A stretch of 64,000 nt of DNA from Candidatus Baltobacteraceae bacterium (GTDB lineage: Bacteria; Vulcanimicrobiota; Vulcanimicrobiia; Vulcanimicrobiales; Vulcanimicrobiaceae), in contig DATJTX010000016.1 of assembly GCA_035502855.1 (NCBI GenBank), forward strand, positions 186,001 through 250,000, in the 5' to 3' direction. Position 1 is the stretch's first letter. Each line of letters begins with the position of its first letter. A program made the position numbers and the translations under genes. The notes beneath the pieces were generated by a model. That model was not told where the DNA came from. It saw nothing but the letters and a program-made list of their open reading frames with translations, and searched no databases. Of this stretch, positions 8,396-18,066 are shown piece by piece.

Positions 8396-9527
8396 CGATC
8401 CCCGCAGGAAGGCTGGCATAGAACTCGGCTTCGTCGGCGATCGGCGGCGGCGTCGCGCTGACCGTGCGCCGCTCTGCCGCGAAGCGCGCGAGCACGCGCG
8501 CGACCGGCTTCTCGCCGCCGTCGGCGCGAATCATGCCGAACCGCAGTTCGTGCGGCGCTAGGTCGAACGGCGGTTGATCGGCGAGCGAGAGATCGTAATC
8601 GCTCCAGCACCACCACATCGCGCCGATCGCGCCTTGCGCGTGCAAACGCTCGAGCACGCCTTGCGCATACGTGCTCATCTCGTCTTCGTTCAGGCAGGCG
8701 TGTCCGCCGACCGTGTTTGCGCCCGGCGGGCATTCCGGATTTCCGAACTCTGTAAACAACAACGGCTTTCCGGTAAACGATTGGATCAATGCGGCATAGA
8801 ACGGAACGACATCGGTGTCGAGCCGGCCGGTCGAGAACGTCGCATAGACCGAATAGCCGTGCATCGTCGCCAGCGGCCACGGCGCTGCGAGGCTCGAGGG
8901 GCGCAGATGCCGGTCACGCTCGACGTCCTCGCCATGCGTGCCGGCGGTCACGGCGCCGCCGGAAGATTCCGCCAGCGCTTGCGTCAGGCGCGCGCTCCAC
9001 TGCGCCGCATCTTCGGGTTGCCGCGGCTCGCGCATATTGGAAAACTCGTTGCCCAGATCCCATGCGTAGAGCGAGGGATGGTCCCGGACGCGCTCGCCGA
9101 CGGCCAGCGCAAACCGCTCCTGCGCGTCGATCAGCTTGGGGTCGTGATAAAAATCACCGATCCCGTACGGCGAACTCGTTCCCCGCACGATCGTGCGAAA
9201 GCGTCCATGCGGCGTGCCGGGATCGAGCGACCACGCCGGCAGCCAGTTCACGCCGCTCATGTGCCCGCAAAAGAGCGTGGGCATCGCGCGCAGGCCCGCG
9301 TCGGCGATTGCATGCATCATCGCATCGAAGCGCCGCAGCATGTCCTTGTCCATGGAGTCGGGCGCGGGTTGGAAGTCGTCCCAGCGCAGGAAAAACCGCA
9401 CCAGATCGAGTCCGAAGTCTTTGATCCGCGCCAGATCCTCGCGGATCTCACCGAGATCGAAACGCTCCCACATGTACATCGCGCTGCGTCGCGGCCAGTA
9501 GTTGACACCAAGCAAAAACGCCGACAT
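8367..9527 (-). CDS. Glycoside hydrolase, GH5/mannanase-like
   Basis: A 386-residue TIM-barrel hydrolase of the endo-beta-mannanase-like clan A type (COG3934-like). Two catalytic glutamates are visible at the expected strand ends: [11 protein letters not shown] (acid/base) and [10 protein letters not shown] (nucleophile). There is no signal peptide, so it is probably intracellular. The long open frame extends further upstream, but the family begins at [16 protein letters not shown]. It is divergent from purE and leads an operon with an SDR. The exact substrate is uncertain. Confidence 0.8.
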   Translation of the reverse strand: MSAFLLGVNYWPRRSAMYMWERFDLGEIREDLARIKDFGLDLVRFFLRWDDFQPAPDSMDKDMLRRFDAMMHAIADAGLRAMPTLFCGHMSGVNWLPAWSLDPGTPHGRFRTIVRGTSSPYGIGDFYHDPKLIDAQERFALAVGERVRDHPSLYAWDLGNEFSNMREPRQPEDAAQWSARLTQALAESSGGAVTAGTHGEDVERDRHLRPSSLAAPWPLATMHGYSVYATFSTGRLDTDVVPFYAALIQSFTGKPLLFTEFGNPECPPGANTVGGHACLNEDEMSTYAQGVLERLHAQGAIGAMWWCWSDYDLSLADQPPFDLAPHELRFGMIRADGGEKPVARVLARFAAERRTVSATPPPIADEAEFYASLPAGIDALYRRYRG

Positions 9528-9569
9528 TTCCGTAGGTTGTCCAACGCCGCGACTCGAAGCGCCTGCAAC

Positions 9570-10055
9570 GTGACGCAAGCAACGCACGCCCTGGTCGGCA
9601 TTATCATGGGTAGCCGCTCCGACTGGGAGACGCTGGTTCCGGCACGCGAAACGCTCGACGAGCTGCAGATCGCCTGTGAGATGCGCGTTGTCTCCGCCCA
9701 TCGCATGCCCGACGAGATGTTCGCCTATGCCGAGAAGGCGCGGGCGCGCGGTCTGTGCGCGATCATCGCCGCCGCCGGCGGCGCGGCGCATCTGCCAGGC
9801 ATGGTGGCGGCCAAAACCTTGGTGCCGGTCATCGGGGTGCCGGTTCAATCCAAGGCCCTGAGCGGAATCGATTCCCTGCTCTCGATCGCGCAGATGCCGC
9901 CCGGCGTTCCGGTTGCGACGATGGCGATCAACGGTGCGGTAAATGCGGCGCTTCTGGCCGCGCGCATCGTCGCCCTGAATGATGATGCGGTCGCCGCACG
10001 GCTGGCGGCCTACGTGCAGCGGATGCACGACGAGGCCGCATCGAGCACCCCGTGA
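9570..10055 (+). CDS. purE: N5-carboxyaminoimidazole ribonucleotide mutase
   Basis: Class I PurE, which converts N5-CAIR to CAIR in purine synthesis. It has 161 residues from a GTG start. The signature [23 protein letters not shown] and the loop [14 protein letters not shown] are all present. The stop overlaps the GTG start of purK, the usual two-gene arrangement. Only 42 bases separate it from the divergent hydrolase gene. Confidence 0.96.
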   Translation: MTQATHALVGIIMGSRSDWETLVPARETLDELQIACEMRVVSAHRMPDEMFAYAEKARARGLCAIIAAAGGAAHLPGMVAAKTLVPVIGVPVQSKALSGIDSLLSIAQMPPGVPVATMAINGAVNAALLAARIVALNDDAVAARLAAYVQRMHDEAASSTP

Positions 10056-11182
10056 TTCGTACGATCGGCGTAATCGGCGGCGGTCAGCTCGGGCGGATGT
10101 TTACCATCGAGGCCAAACAGATGGGCTTCGACGTGATCACGCTCGATCCGCAGGAGCACTCTCCCTGCGGACAAGTCGCCGATGAACAGATCGTCGCGGC
10201 CTACGACGACACGAAAGCGATCGAACAACTCGGTCAGCGCACCGACGTCGTGACGTATGAATTCGAAAATATCGCGATCGCCTCGATCGAATACTTGGAG
10301 CAGCATGGATTTGCGGTTACGCCGTCGAGCGGCGTGTTGCGGATCACGCAAGACCGGCTGCTGGAAAAGCGGTTCGTGCGCTCGTGCGGTGTGGCGACGG
10401 CGGACTTCGCCGAAATCAACCGCCTCGACGATCTCTCGCAGGCGGCGATGAGCATCGGCTTTCCCGCGATTCTCAAGACCGTTCGCGGCGGCTACGACGG
10501 AAAAGGGCAATGGCAGGTCAAGTCGCTCGATGAGGCGCGGGCGGCGTTCGCAGCGGCGAAGGGCGTGCAGTTGATCTACGAACGCATTGTGCCGTTCGTG
10601 CGCGAGCTGAGCGTGATCGCGACGCGTGCCTCGAACGACGCGGTCGTTACCTATCCGGTCGTCGAAAACACACACGACCGCGGCATTCTAGCGATGACGG
10701 TTGCGCCGGCCCGGATCAGCAGCGATGCACGGCAGCGCGCGCGTTCGATCGCAAGTACGATCGGCCGTAAACTCGGCATCGTCGGTACGTATTGCGTCGA
10801 GCTCTTCCTGATCGCCAGCGGCGAACTGCTGGTCAACGAGATCGCGCCGCGCCCGCACAACAGCGGCCACTATACGATCGACGTGACGCAGTGCTCGCAG
10901 TACGAACAGCACGTTCGCGCGATCTGCGATCTGCCGCTCGCCGAGCCCGAGATGCTGAGCAGCGCGATCATGATGAATATTCTCGGGAACGGGAAAGGGA
11001 ATCATCTCACCGGCGAAGCCGCGTTGCTTTCCGATCCGGCGATCGTGCTGCACATGTACGGTAAGCGTCACGCGGTCGATCGCCGCAAGATGGGGCACTT
11101 CACGATGCTCGTCGAGGGCCCGATCGACGAGCCGGCAATCGCGCGCGCCAAGGCCGCCCACGCGAAACTCGGTTGGGACTAG
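10052..11182 (+). CDS. purK: N5-carboxyaminoimidazole ribonucleotide synthase
   Basis: An ATP-grasp enzyme that carboxylates AIR to N5-CAIR using bicarbonate. It has 376 residues, a normal length. It starts [16 protein letters not shown]; the ATP-grasp core is visible in [17 protein letters not shown] and in [19 protein letters not shown]. The GTG start overlaps purE by 4 nt. It converges on, and overlaps by 4 nt, the glycosyltransferase gene on the other strand. Confidence 0.96.
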   Translation: MIRTIGVIGGGQLGRMFTIEAKQMGFDVITLDPQEHSPCGQVADEQIVAAYDDTKAIEQLGQRTDVVTYEFENIAIASIEYLEQHGFAVTPSSGVLRITQDRLLEKRFVRSCGVATADFAEINRLDDLSQAAMSIGFPAILKTVRGGYDGKGQWQVKSLDEARAAFAAAKGVQLIYERIVPFVRELSVIATRASNDAVVTYPVVENTHDRGILAMTVAPARISSDARQRARSIASTIGRKLGIVGTYCVELFLIASGELLVNEIAPRPHNSGHYTIDVTQCSQYEQHVRAICDLPLAEPEMLSSAIMMNILGNGKGNHLTGEAALLSDPAIVLHMYGKRHAVDRRKMGHFTMLVEGPIDEPAIARAKAAHAKLGWD

Positions 11183-12321
11183 AACCCCAGCGTCTTCGGC
11201 TTTTCGGGGATATCGGTGTACGACATCGGACGGTCCCACCAGTCGTGCGCGCGCCACTGCAACTGCTCGGGCGTCGGCGGGGGCGGAAGTTTTTGCGCGA
11301 GCGCGAGCCGATACGCATCGAGGTAGCGGTCGATCATGCGCTCGACGGTGAATTCGCGCTCGACGCGTGCGCGGCATGCGCGCCGGTCGAGCTGCGCGAG
11401 CTGCGGCACCCGCGCCACCGCGTCGTCGACGCTCGCGCAGACGAACCCGGTCACACCATCGACCACGATTTCCGGAATCGAACCCATCGCCGCGCCCAGC
11501 ACCGGCGTTCCGCATGCCATCGCCTCGACCAGCGTCAATCCGAAACGTTCGGGACGCGTGGTCATGTGCACCAGCGCGAGCGCGTTACCGAGTAATTCGT
11601 TGCGCGCTTCACGTTCGACCGCGCCGAGAAATTGGACGCGATCGCCGTCGATGTGCGGCTCGACTTCTTCGCGAAAGTACCGCTCGTCGTGCGGGATTGC
11701 CGCGATCTTCAGGCGCACGCCGGCACGCTTGGCAACCTCGATCGCCAGATGCGTGCCCTTCTCGGGGTGAAACCGGCCCAGGAAGACGAGATAGTCGCCG
11801 GGCCGATCGCGGAACGTGAACTCATGCGGATCGATGCCGTTGTAGGCGGTGCTCAGATAGCCGAGGCCCGGGTCGCGGTCCGAATCGCTGATCGAACAGA
11901 AGAAGCTGCGCCGGGCACAGGCGTAATAGGCAGCGAGAATGTGCGGCGAGGAGAAGCCGTGGATCGTGGTGAGCAGCGGCGGCGATGACGTCGCGAGCGC
12001 ATAGGTCATCGGTTTCCAGTCGAAATTGTTGTGGATCAAGTCGAACTCGCCGACGCGAGCGAAGAGTTCGCCGATGTGCAGCGCGGTAAACACTTCGCCG
12101 TTGAGCGCCGGGTCTTCGTTGATTCCAACCGGCACGACCGAAGCAAGCTTGCCGCGGAAAGATGAGTTACCGGTCGCGAAGAGCGTGACGTCCAGCCCTT
12201 GCGCGCGCATGCCCTCGGCGATATTGTATGCGATTTGTTCCCAAGGTCCGTACCCGGGCGGCGGCGTCGGCCAGGAGATTGACGCGAGGACGGCCAGCCG
12301 TAGCCCGGTGAGATCGTTCAC
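11179..12321 (-). CDS. Glycosyltransferase family 4
   Basis: A 380-residue GT-B glycosyltransferase. The N-terminal PPPGYGPWEQIAYNIAEGM is the glycine-rich acceptor loop, and the C-terminal half has the GT4 donor site: VFLGRFHPEKGTHLAIE, RPERFGLTLVEAMACGTPVL with the E-x7-E pair. No signal or membrane segment, so cytoplasmic. Donor and acceptor sugars are unknown. Its ATG overlaps the end of the amidohydrolase gene by 4 nt, so the two are probably co-transcribed leftward. Confidence 0.88.
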   Translation of the reverse strand: MNDLTGLRLAVLASISWPTPPPGYGPWEQIAYNIAEGMRAQGLDVTLFATGNSSFRGKLASVVPVGINEDPALNGEVFTALHIGELFARVGEFDLIHNNFDWKPMTYALATSSPPLLTTIHGFSSPHILAAYYACARRSFFCSISDSDRDPGLGYLSTAYNGIDPHEFTFRDRPGDYLVFLGRFHPEKGTHLAIEVAKRAGVRLKIAAIPHDERYFREEVEPHIDGDRVQFLGAVEREARNELLGNALALVHMTTRPERFGLTLVEAMACGTPVLGAAMGSIPEIVVDGVTGFVCASVDDAVARVPQLAQLDRRACRARVEREFTVERMIDRYLDAYRLALAQKLPPPPTPEQLQWRAHDWWDRPMSYTDIPEKPKTLGF

Positions 12322-13475
12322 CCAGCTGTTATTCCCGCTTTGATTACCGCCTGCGGTTCGCGCAGCGCGCCGATGTCTTTGCCGACGTCGCGCGCTAAGA
12401 GAAGAAGATCGGCCGGTTCGCCTGGTGCAAGCACGCCGCGATGCAAGCCGATCAGCTCGGCAGCGACGTTGGTAGCCGCGTGGAGTGCCTGCTGCGGCGT
12501 CATGCCAAGCAGACGATGCATCAGCTCGACTTCGTACGCGTAGTTCTCGTGATCGTTGAACGGCGTGCCGGCGTCGGATCCGCCCGCGATCTTGACGCCT
12601 GCTTCGTATGCGCGGCGGATGTTGCGCAGCATCGCTTCGTTCACTTGCTCGGCCTTTTTGACGACAAAGTCCGGCTGGCCGCCGTCGTGGATGTGCTCCA
12701 GAATGCAGGTCGGAGCCGCGAGTGTCGGCACCAGATAGACATCGCGCGTCTTGAAGAGCGCGATCGATTCATCATCGAGCATGTGCCCGTGTTCGATCGA
12801 GTCGATGCCTGCGCGTAGTGCGTTGTTGATTCCTTCGGTGCCGATTGCATGCGAGGCGACGCGCAGTCCGTGACGATGCGCCTCGTCGATCGCGGCCTCG
12901 AGCTCCTCCGGCAAGAGCTGTGCGTTGCCCGGGACGGCGCCTTTGGTCAGCACGCCGCCGGTCGCGATGACCTTGATGCAGTCGGCGCTGGCGAAGAGTT
13001 CCTCGCGAACGGCTTTGCGCGCATCCCACGGGCCGTCGATCTGGCGGCCGACGAACCATCCATGTCCGCCCGTCATGCAGAGCGCGCGTCCGGCGGCGCG
13101 CATCCGCGGGCCGGGAATTGAACCACTATTGATCGCGTCGCGCAAGGCTTGGGCGATCCCGAGCTGTGAACCGAGGTCGCGCACGGTGGTGATGCCGGCG
13201 CGCAGCGACTTGGCGGCGTTGGTGACCGCGGCCAGCATGACTTGGTTCTGATTCATCGTGGCGACCGCGGCCATCGTGTTCGCTTCGCCGCTGCTGACCA
13301 GGTGCACGTGCGCGTTCACCATCCCGGGCGTGATGCACGCGGCGCTCGCGTCAGGGGCCACACCGGCGGCGGCGTTGCGAATCTCGGCGATGCGATCGCC
13401 CTCGATTGCCACGTCGACGTTGCGGCGCGGCGCGTCCAGCGTACCGTCGTAGAAAACCCCGGTGCGAAGAATCAA
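12318..13475 (-). CDS. Amidohydrolase (imidazolonepropionase/prolidase-like)
   Basis: A 385-residue metal-dependent hydrolase of the amidohydrolase superfamily. The metal ligands are visible: the NAHVHL pair, the HAIGTEG and EHGHML histidines, and SDAGTPF. The C-terminal GEPADLLLL strand is typical of the composite domain. The group includes Xaa-Pro dipeptidases and imidazolonepropionase-like enzymes; the substrate is not evident. It lies downstream of the RelA-domain and small-protein genes with 4-nt overlaps, suggesting one long leftward transcript. Confidence 0.85.
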   Translation of the reverse strand: MILRTGVFYDGTLDAPRRNVDVAIEGDRIAEIRNAAAGVAPDASAACITPGMVNAHVHLVSSGEANTMAAVATMNQNQVMLAAVTNAAKSLRAGITTVRDLGSQLGIAQALRDAINSGSIPGPRMRAAGRALCMTGGHGWFVGRQIDGPWDARKAVREELFASADCIKVIATGGVLTKGAVPGNAQLLPEELEAAIDEAHRHGLRVASHAIGTEGINNALRAGIDSIEHGHMLDDESIALFKTRDVYLVPTLAAPTCILEHIHDGGQPDFVVKKAEQVNEAMLRNIRRAYEAGVKIAGGSDAGTPFNDHENYAYEVELMHRLLGMTPQQALHAATNVAAELIGLHRGVLAPGEPADLLLLARDVGKDIGALREPQAVIKAGITAG

Positions 13476-13726
13476 GAGGTCGCCTTACGTAGAGACGCTA
13501 TCGTCTCGGCCGTCGATTGGAAATAACGCGCATGGGTCACACGGAATGTCGCTTCGTCTTTCGATTCGAAGACGTTGACCTCGATAGTATAGTCCCGTGG
13601 GTCAAACCAGCGATCTTTCAATAGCTCTCGATATCGCGATTCGGCAGCGACTCGCTGGCCCTCAGCGAATCGATCGAAGGCGAGAAGTTCGTTAGATGCG
13701 CGATCGAACGCGATCACAAATATCAT
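13472..13726 (-). CDS. Small hypothetical protein after RelA-domain gene
   Basis: An 84-residue soluble protein (MIFVIAFDRASNELLAFDRF...). The pattern of an N-terminal strand, helix and central strand (DYTIEVNVFESKDEATFRVT) suggests a compact alpha/beta fold. It overlaps the RelA/SpoT-domain gene by 4 nt and the amidohydrolase gene by 4 nt. Codon use is less GC-rich than in the flanking catabolic genes, matching the RelA-domain gene, so the two probably arrived together. Function unknown; it may be a partner of the alarmone synthetase. Confidence 0.7.
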   Translation of the reverse strand: MIFVIAFDRASNELLAFDRFAEGQRVAAESRYRELLKDRWFDPRDYTIEVNVFESKDEATFRVTHARYFQSTAETIASLRKATS

Positions 13727-14403
13727 TCGCCGTCTCCCAGCGCCGACTCGAGTTCATCGATGCTCGACGATATTCTTGCTGTGAGCAAAGCCTCCGGATC
13801 GGCCTCGGTTTCATACAGACTTATCAATCCGGCTAGCTGTTGCAAGCGTTCCTGGACGTCGGGCGGTCCACCTCCGTACTTTATCTGAATGCCATACTTG
13901 CTGATTAATCGCTCGACGATTGTAGCCCAAATGTGCTGAGTGCGAGTTCTTACCTGGACCTCGTACCGCAACCTTCCATCTCGGACGATGAGATGAACTG
14001 CACGATAGCCGAACGTAGGATTTGCTCGACGATCCTTTACATCGCTTGAGGGGAATCTGCCTTGTAATACCGACAAAATCTCCTCCTGCTGTGAAGGGTT
14101 GATAGCAATGATCCGGCAGCCGACGATATCTTGAATTTGGTCCAACCGCAGCGACGGTTGCCGCAGCAGCTTCTCGGTTATCGATTGGGTGCTCTTGGCG
14201 GTTCGTTCCGCGAGGAGTGTATTCACCGGGTCGATCCGATCGCGCGCATCCATCAGTGTGGCGGTTATGGCGAAGAACGTGTTCTCGGCAAAATCACGAA
14301 ATGACAAAAGAAATTCGGCTATAAGCTGGTCATCTTTCGGATGCAAGGTCCCGGTTCGCAGCCGATTACCCAGGTTTGTGAGCTCATTAGAGGAGAGCGG
14401 CAC
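13723..14403 (-). CDS. RelA/SpoT synthetase-domain protein
   Basis: A 226-residue protein with a (p)ppGpp synthetase-like domain and no HD hydrolase, TGS or ACT domain, so it is of small-alarmone-synthetase type. Visible motifs are DQIQDIVGCRIIAINPS, NPTFGYRAVHLIVRDG and YEVQVRTRTQHIWATIVERL, where E and Q match the conserved catalytic segment. The GTG at 14403, just past the HMG-CoA lyase stop, is the best start because the open frame further upstream is a shadow of that gene. Likely activities are nucleotide pyrophosphate synthesis or a toxin-like relative. Its place in a leucine catabolic transcript is unusual. Confidence 0.85.
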   Translation of the reverse strand: MPLSSNELTNLGNRLRTGTLHPKDDQLIAEFLLSFRDFAENTFFAITATLMDARDRIDPVNTLLAERTAKSTQSITEKLLRQPSLRLDQIQDIVGCRIIAINPSQQEEILSVLQGRFPSSDVKDRRANPTFGYRAVHLIVRDGRLRYEVQVRTRTQHIWATIVERLISKYGIQIKYGGGPPDVQERLQQLAGLISLYETEADPEALLTARISSSIDELESALGDGE

Positions 14404-14405
14404 GA

Positions 14406-15332
14406 CTAGTGTGCAGCCGATCCTGACCGCGCCTCGGCTGCTTCCAACGCCTGGAAGGCTTTGCTGGTCAGATCGTGATCGAGCACGCTGCGAATGAAGC
14501 GCGACGCGGCGCGCACTCTTGCCAGATCGACGCCGGTTTCGATGCCCATCGAATGCAGCATGTAGAGCACGTCCTCGGTGCCGACGTTGCCGGTGGCGCC
14601 CGGCGCGTACGGACATCCGCCCAACCCGCCGGCCGAACTGTCGAAGATGTGCACCCCGTGCTGCAGCGCGGCGTAGATGTTGGCGAGCGCCGTGCCGCGC
14701 GTGTCGTGAAAGTGCAGCGCCAACCGGTCGAGCGGAATGGCGTCGAGCAGCACCGGCACCAGCGCGTCGACTTGGCTCGGCACGCCGACGCCGATCGTAT
14801 CGCCGACCGAGAGTTCGTCACAGCCCATCTCGAGCAGTTTACGGCTGACGTCCAGTACCATCGGCGGCGTGACCACATCGCCGAAAGGCGAGCCGAACGC
14901 AGTCGAGATGTAGCCGCGCACCCAGACGCCGTCACGCTTTGCGGCCGTCACGACGTCCGCGAACGTCGCGAGCGACTGATCGATCGTCATATTGATGTTG
15001 CGCTTCGTGAACGGCTCGGACGCCGCGGTGAAGACCGCGATCGCGTCGGCGCCGGCCGAACGCGCGCGTTCGTAGCCTTTGATGTTCGGCACCAGCACCG
15101 GGTAACGCACGCCCGGCGCTTTGCGAATCGAGCTGAAAACTTCGGCCGCGTCAGCGAGCTGCGGGATCGCCTTCGGGCTCACGAACGAGGTTGCTTCGAT
15201 CCAGCGTAAACCCGTTTCCGAGAGGAGGTCGATAAAACGAATCTTGTCGGCAGTCGCGATCAGCTCATCTTCGTTCTGGAGGCCGTCACGGGCGCCCATC
15301 TCGACGATCTTCACGGATTTCGGCAGCTTCAC
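14406..15332 (-). CDS. mvaB: Hydroxymethylglutaryl-CoA lyase
   Basis: Splits HMG-CoA into acetyl-CoA and acetoacetate, the last step of leucine breakdown. It has 308 residues, the family length. Motifs seen are EMGARDGLQNE at the start of the TIM barrel, the metal-binding HFHDTRGTALANIYAAL and the catalytic-cysteine loop GGLGGCPYAPGATGN. The ATG overlaps the end of the carboxylase alpha gene by 4 nt, so it belongs to the same operon. Confidence 0.95.
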   Translation of the reverse strand: MKLPKSVKIVEMGARDGLQNEDELIATADKIRFIDLLSETGLRWIEATSFVSPKAIPQLADAAEVFSSIRKAPGVRYPVLVPNIKGYERARSAGADAIAVFTAASEPFTKRNINMTIDQSLATFADVVTAAKRDGVWVRGYISTAFGSPFGDVVTPPMVLDVSRKLLEMGCDELSVGDTIGVGVPSQVDALVPVLLDAIPLDRLALHFHDTRGTALANIYAALQHGVHIFDSSAGGLGGCPYAPGATGNVGTEDVLYMLHSMGIETGVDLARVRAASRFIRSVLDHDLTSKAFQALEAAEARSGSAAH

Positions 15333-17221
15333 GTGAGCTCCACCAACGCAGCGCCGCCGCTTACGATGTCGCCCTCTTTGACGAGCAAGCTTTTCACCGT
15401 TGCGGCCGCGGGCGCTTCGATGCGATGTTCCATCTTCATCGCTTCCAACACGAGCAGTAACGCGTGCGGTTCCACCGCGTCACCGCCCTTTACCGCGATC
15501 TTGACGATCTTCCCGGGCATCGGCGCGGTGATGCGTCCATCGGTTCCCGCGCTTGCGCCGCTGCCGGCGTCCGACTGTGCTGACGGCGGCGGAATCGCAA
15601 CAAACGTGAGGCCCGAATCCGCCAGCGGCGCACCGTCGAATTCCGTCACGACGCGCCCCGCGGCATCGTGCGCGCGCAGTTCGCCCTCCAGATCACCGGT
15701 GAGCAGCCATCGCCCTTCGCCCGCCTGCGATGCCCACAGGCGAAACGCGTTACCGCCGGAGGCGATCCAAACCGGCCTGCCGACGCCGCCGATGCGCCAC
15801 GGCACTTCACCCGCGACCAAGCGGCGCGCAACTTCGAAGAGCACGGCTTCGCGCGGAACCGCGCGCGGCGTAAAAATCGACTCGTCCAGACGCTCGGCCA
15901 GGAAACTCGTCGTCGTGCGTCCGTCCAGAAACCATTCATCGCGCGCAATCCACTGCAGGAGCGAGAGATTGGCGCGCACGCCCTCGATGACGAAATCACC
16001 GAGCGCGCGTTGCAGACGCGCGATCGCGTGCAGACGTTCGCTGCCGAAGACGATCAACTTCGCGAGCATTGCATCGTAGTAGACGCCGACCTCGCTGCCG
16101 CGGCTGACGCCGGAATCGAGCCGAATTCCAGGACCCTCCGGCGGATCCCACGCCGTAATGCGTCCGGTCGAGGGCAACATGTGGTTGGCCGGATCTTCCG
16201 CGTAGATGCGCGTCTCGATCGCCCAGCCGCGCGGGCGTACGTCTTGCTGCGCGATCGTCAAGCGTTCGCAGTTCGCGATCCGCAGCTGCCACTGCACGAG
16301 ATCGACACCGTAGACCAGTTCGGTTACGGGATGCTCGACCTGCAAGCGGGTGTTCATCTCGAGGAAGTAGAACGATCCGTCGCCGTCGAGCATGAACTCG
16401 CACGTGCCGGCATTCACGTAACCGACGGCGCTCGCGGCGCGCACGGCTGCCGCGCCCATTCGCGTACGCAGTTCGGGCGAAAGCGCGACCGAGGGTGCTT
16501 CCTCGACGATCTTCTGATGGCGGCGTTGAATCGAGCACTCTCGCTCGCCCAGATGGATCGTCGTTCCGTGCGAATCGGCCAGAATTTGGAATTCGATGTG
16601 GCGCGGATCGCGCAGATAGCGTTCGAGCAGAACCGCGTCGTCGCCGAAGGCGGCCTTGGCCTCGCGTTTAGCCGCATCGAGTGCTTCGTCGAATGCGGCA
16701 AGCGACTCCACCACCCGCATGCCTCGGCCGCCGCCGCCCGCGCTCGCCTTTATCAGCAGGGGAAATCCGATTGCCGCAGCTTCGGTGCGTAAACGTTCCG
16801 GCGACTGATCGTCGCCATCATATCCCGGCACGGTCGGAACGTCGACGCTACGAACGCGGTGCTTGGCTTCGATCTTGCTGCCCATTGCCGCCATGGCGCG
16901 CGGCGGCGGTCCGACCCAGATCAAACCGGCATCGATGCAGGCCTGCGCAAAGTCGGCGCGCTCGGAGAGAAACCCATAGCCCGGATGCACCGCATCGGCC
17001 CTCATCGAAATCGCGGCCGCGATGACCGCGTCGATGTTCAGATACGACTGCGTCGCCGGCGCCGGCCCGACGCAGCGCGCGTCGTCCATGAAGCGTCGAT
17101 GGTATGCCTCTTCGTCCGCTTCGGAGTAGATGCCGAGCGCCGCGATCTCCATCTCGCGAGCCGCGCGCGCGACGCGCACCGCGATCTCGCCGCGGTTGGC
17201 GATCAGCAGCCGCGCAATCAC
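15329..17221 (-). CDS. liuD: Methylcrotonyl-CoA carboxylase, biotin-containing alpha subunit
   Basis: A 630-residue biotin carboxylase plus biotin carrier subunit. The N-terminus ARLLIANRGEIAVRVARAAR, the ATP-grasp loop GGGGRGMRVV and LEMNTRLQVEHPVTELVYGVD are typical of acyl-CoA carboxylases. The C-terminus has the biotinylation motif VLEAMKMEHRI. By sequence alone it could serve propionyl- or methylcrotonyl-CoA; the flanking HMG-CoA lyase and enoyl-CoA hydratase, and the beta subunit at 20450, favour methylcrotonyl-CoA in leucine degradation. It overlaps both neighbours by 4 nt. Confidence 0.9.
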   Translation of the reverse strand: MIARLLIANRGEIAVRVARAAREMEIAALGIYSEADEEAYHRRFMDDARCVGPAPATQSYLNIDAVIAAAISMRADAVHPGYGFLSERADFAQACIDAGLIWVGPPPRAMAAMGSKIEAKHRVRSVDVPTVPGYDGDDQSPERLRTEAAAIGFPLLIKASAGGGGRGMRVVESLAAFDEALDAAKREAKAAFGDDAVLLERYLRDPRHIEFQILADSHGTTIHLGERECSIQRRHQKIVEEAPSVALSPELRTRMGAAAVRAASAVGYVNAGTCEFMLDGDGSFYFLEMNTRLQVEHPVTELVYGVDLVQWQLRIANCERLTIAQQDVRPRGWAIETRIYAEDPANHMLPSTGRITAWDPPEGPGIRLDSGVSRGSEVGVYYDAMLAKLIVFGSERLHAIARLQRALGDFVIEGVRANLSLLQWIARDEWFLDGRTTTSFLAERLDESIFTPRAVPREAVLFEVARRLVAGEVPWRIGGVGRPVWIASGGNAFRLWASQAGEGRWLLTGDLEGELRAHDAAGRVVTEFDGAPLADSGLTFVAIPPPSAQSDAGSGASAGTDGRITAPMPGKIVKIAVKGGDAVEPHALLLVLEAMKMEHRIEAPAAATVKSLLVKEGDIVSGGAALVELT

Positions 17222-18006
17222 GACTCGTCGTCCCGAGCGAAGGCGGCTCTTCGCCGTTCGAGGAATGCGCGCAGCCCCTCTTGCCCTTCATCGCCGGTGC
17301 GCTGGATCGCGATCGCGTTCGCGGTGATCGAACGCGTCTGGTCGTAGCTCGCGGCGATAACGCGCGGGATCAAGGCCTTCACCGCGGCGACCGCGTTCGG
17401 TCCCGCCGTGCGCAATTCGGCGAGGATGCGCTCGATCGCCGCATCGAGCTCGTCGGCCGGGACGACCTCGTGCACGAGTCCGATCGCGCGCGCGCGCTGC
17501 GCATCGAAGCGCTCGCCGGTCAGAAAGAGCGCGCGCGCATGCGAGCTGCCGATCTTTGCTAACACGAAAGGCGAGATCGCCGCGGGAATGATCCCGAGTT
17601 TGACTTCGGTGAAGCCGAACAAGGTTTCGTCGCTCGCGACCGCGACGTCGCATACGGCAGCCAGACCGGCGCCGCCGCCCAGCGCGACACCGTGGATGCG
17701 CCCGATCACCGGCTTGGGACACCGGTCGATCGCGCGAAACATGTCGCTCATCGCCTCGGCATCGGCTACATTTTCATCGAAGCTCAACGCGAGCGCGCCG
17801 CGCATCCAGTTCACGTCCGCTCCACCGCAAAAGCTCTTCCCCTCGCCGGCGAGAACGATCGCGCGGATACTTGGGTCACCGGCCAGCGCGGTGAAGGCCT
17901 CGTGCAGCTCGCGAATCACCTCGGCGTTGAAGGCGTTACGAACGTCGGGGCGGGCGAGCGTCACGCGCGCCACGCCGGCCGCGCGCTGGATCCGGATGGT
18001 AGCCAT
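17218..18006 (-). CDS. liuC: Enoyl-CoA hydratase, probable methylglutaconyl-CoA hydratase
   Basis: A 262-residue crotonase-fold enzyme. It shows the oxyanion-hole segments GKSFCGGADVNWMR and GVALGGGAGLAAVCDVAVA, the LGIIPAAISPFVLAKIG segment and the A-x-GLVHEVV region. In liu clusters this enzyme hydrates 3-methylglutaconyl-CoA to HMG-CoA, and its position as first gene of the liuC-liuD-mvaB operon supports that role. Specificity is inferred from context. Confidence 0.88.
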   Translation of the reverse strand: MATIRIQRAAGVARVTLARPDVRNAFNAEVIRELHEAFTALAGDPSIRAIVLAGEGKSFCGGADVNWMRGALALSFDENVADAEAMSDMFRAIDRCPKPVIGRIHGVALGGGAGLAAVCDVAVASDETLFGFTEVKLGIIPAAISPFVLAKIGSSHARALFLTGERFDAQRARAIGLVHEVVPADELDAAIERILAELRTAGPNAVAAVKALIPRVIAASYDQTRSITANAIAIQRTGDEGQEGLRAFLERRRAAFARDDES

Positions 18007-18066
18007 GCAGGGCGATCAGCTTCGGCCTCTGATCCGAAGCCGCCTTGGAGGCGTTATAGTGTAGAA

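Noticed and set aside
8574-9569. Long plus-strand frame joined to purE
   Set aside because: It is the antisense shadow of the glycoside hydrolase; PurE homology begins at 9570.
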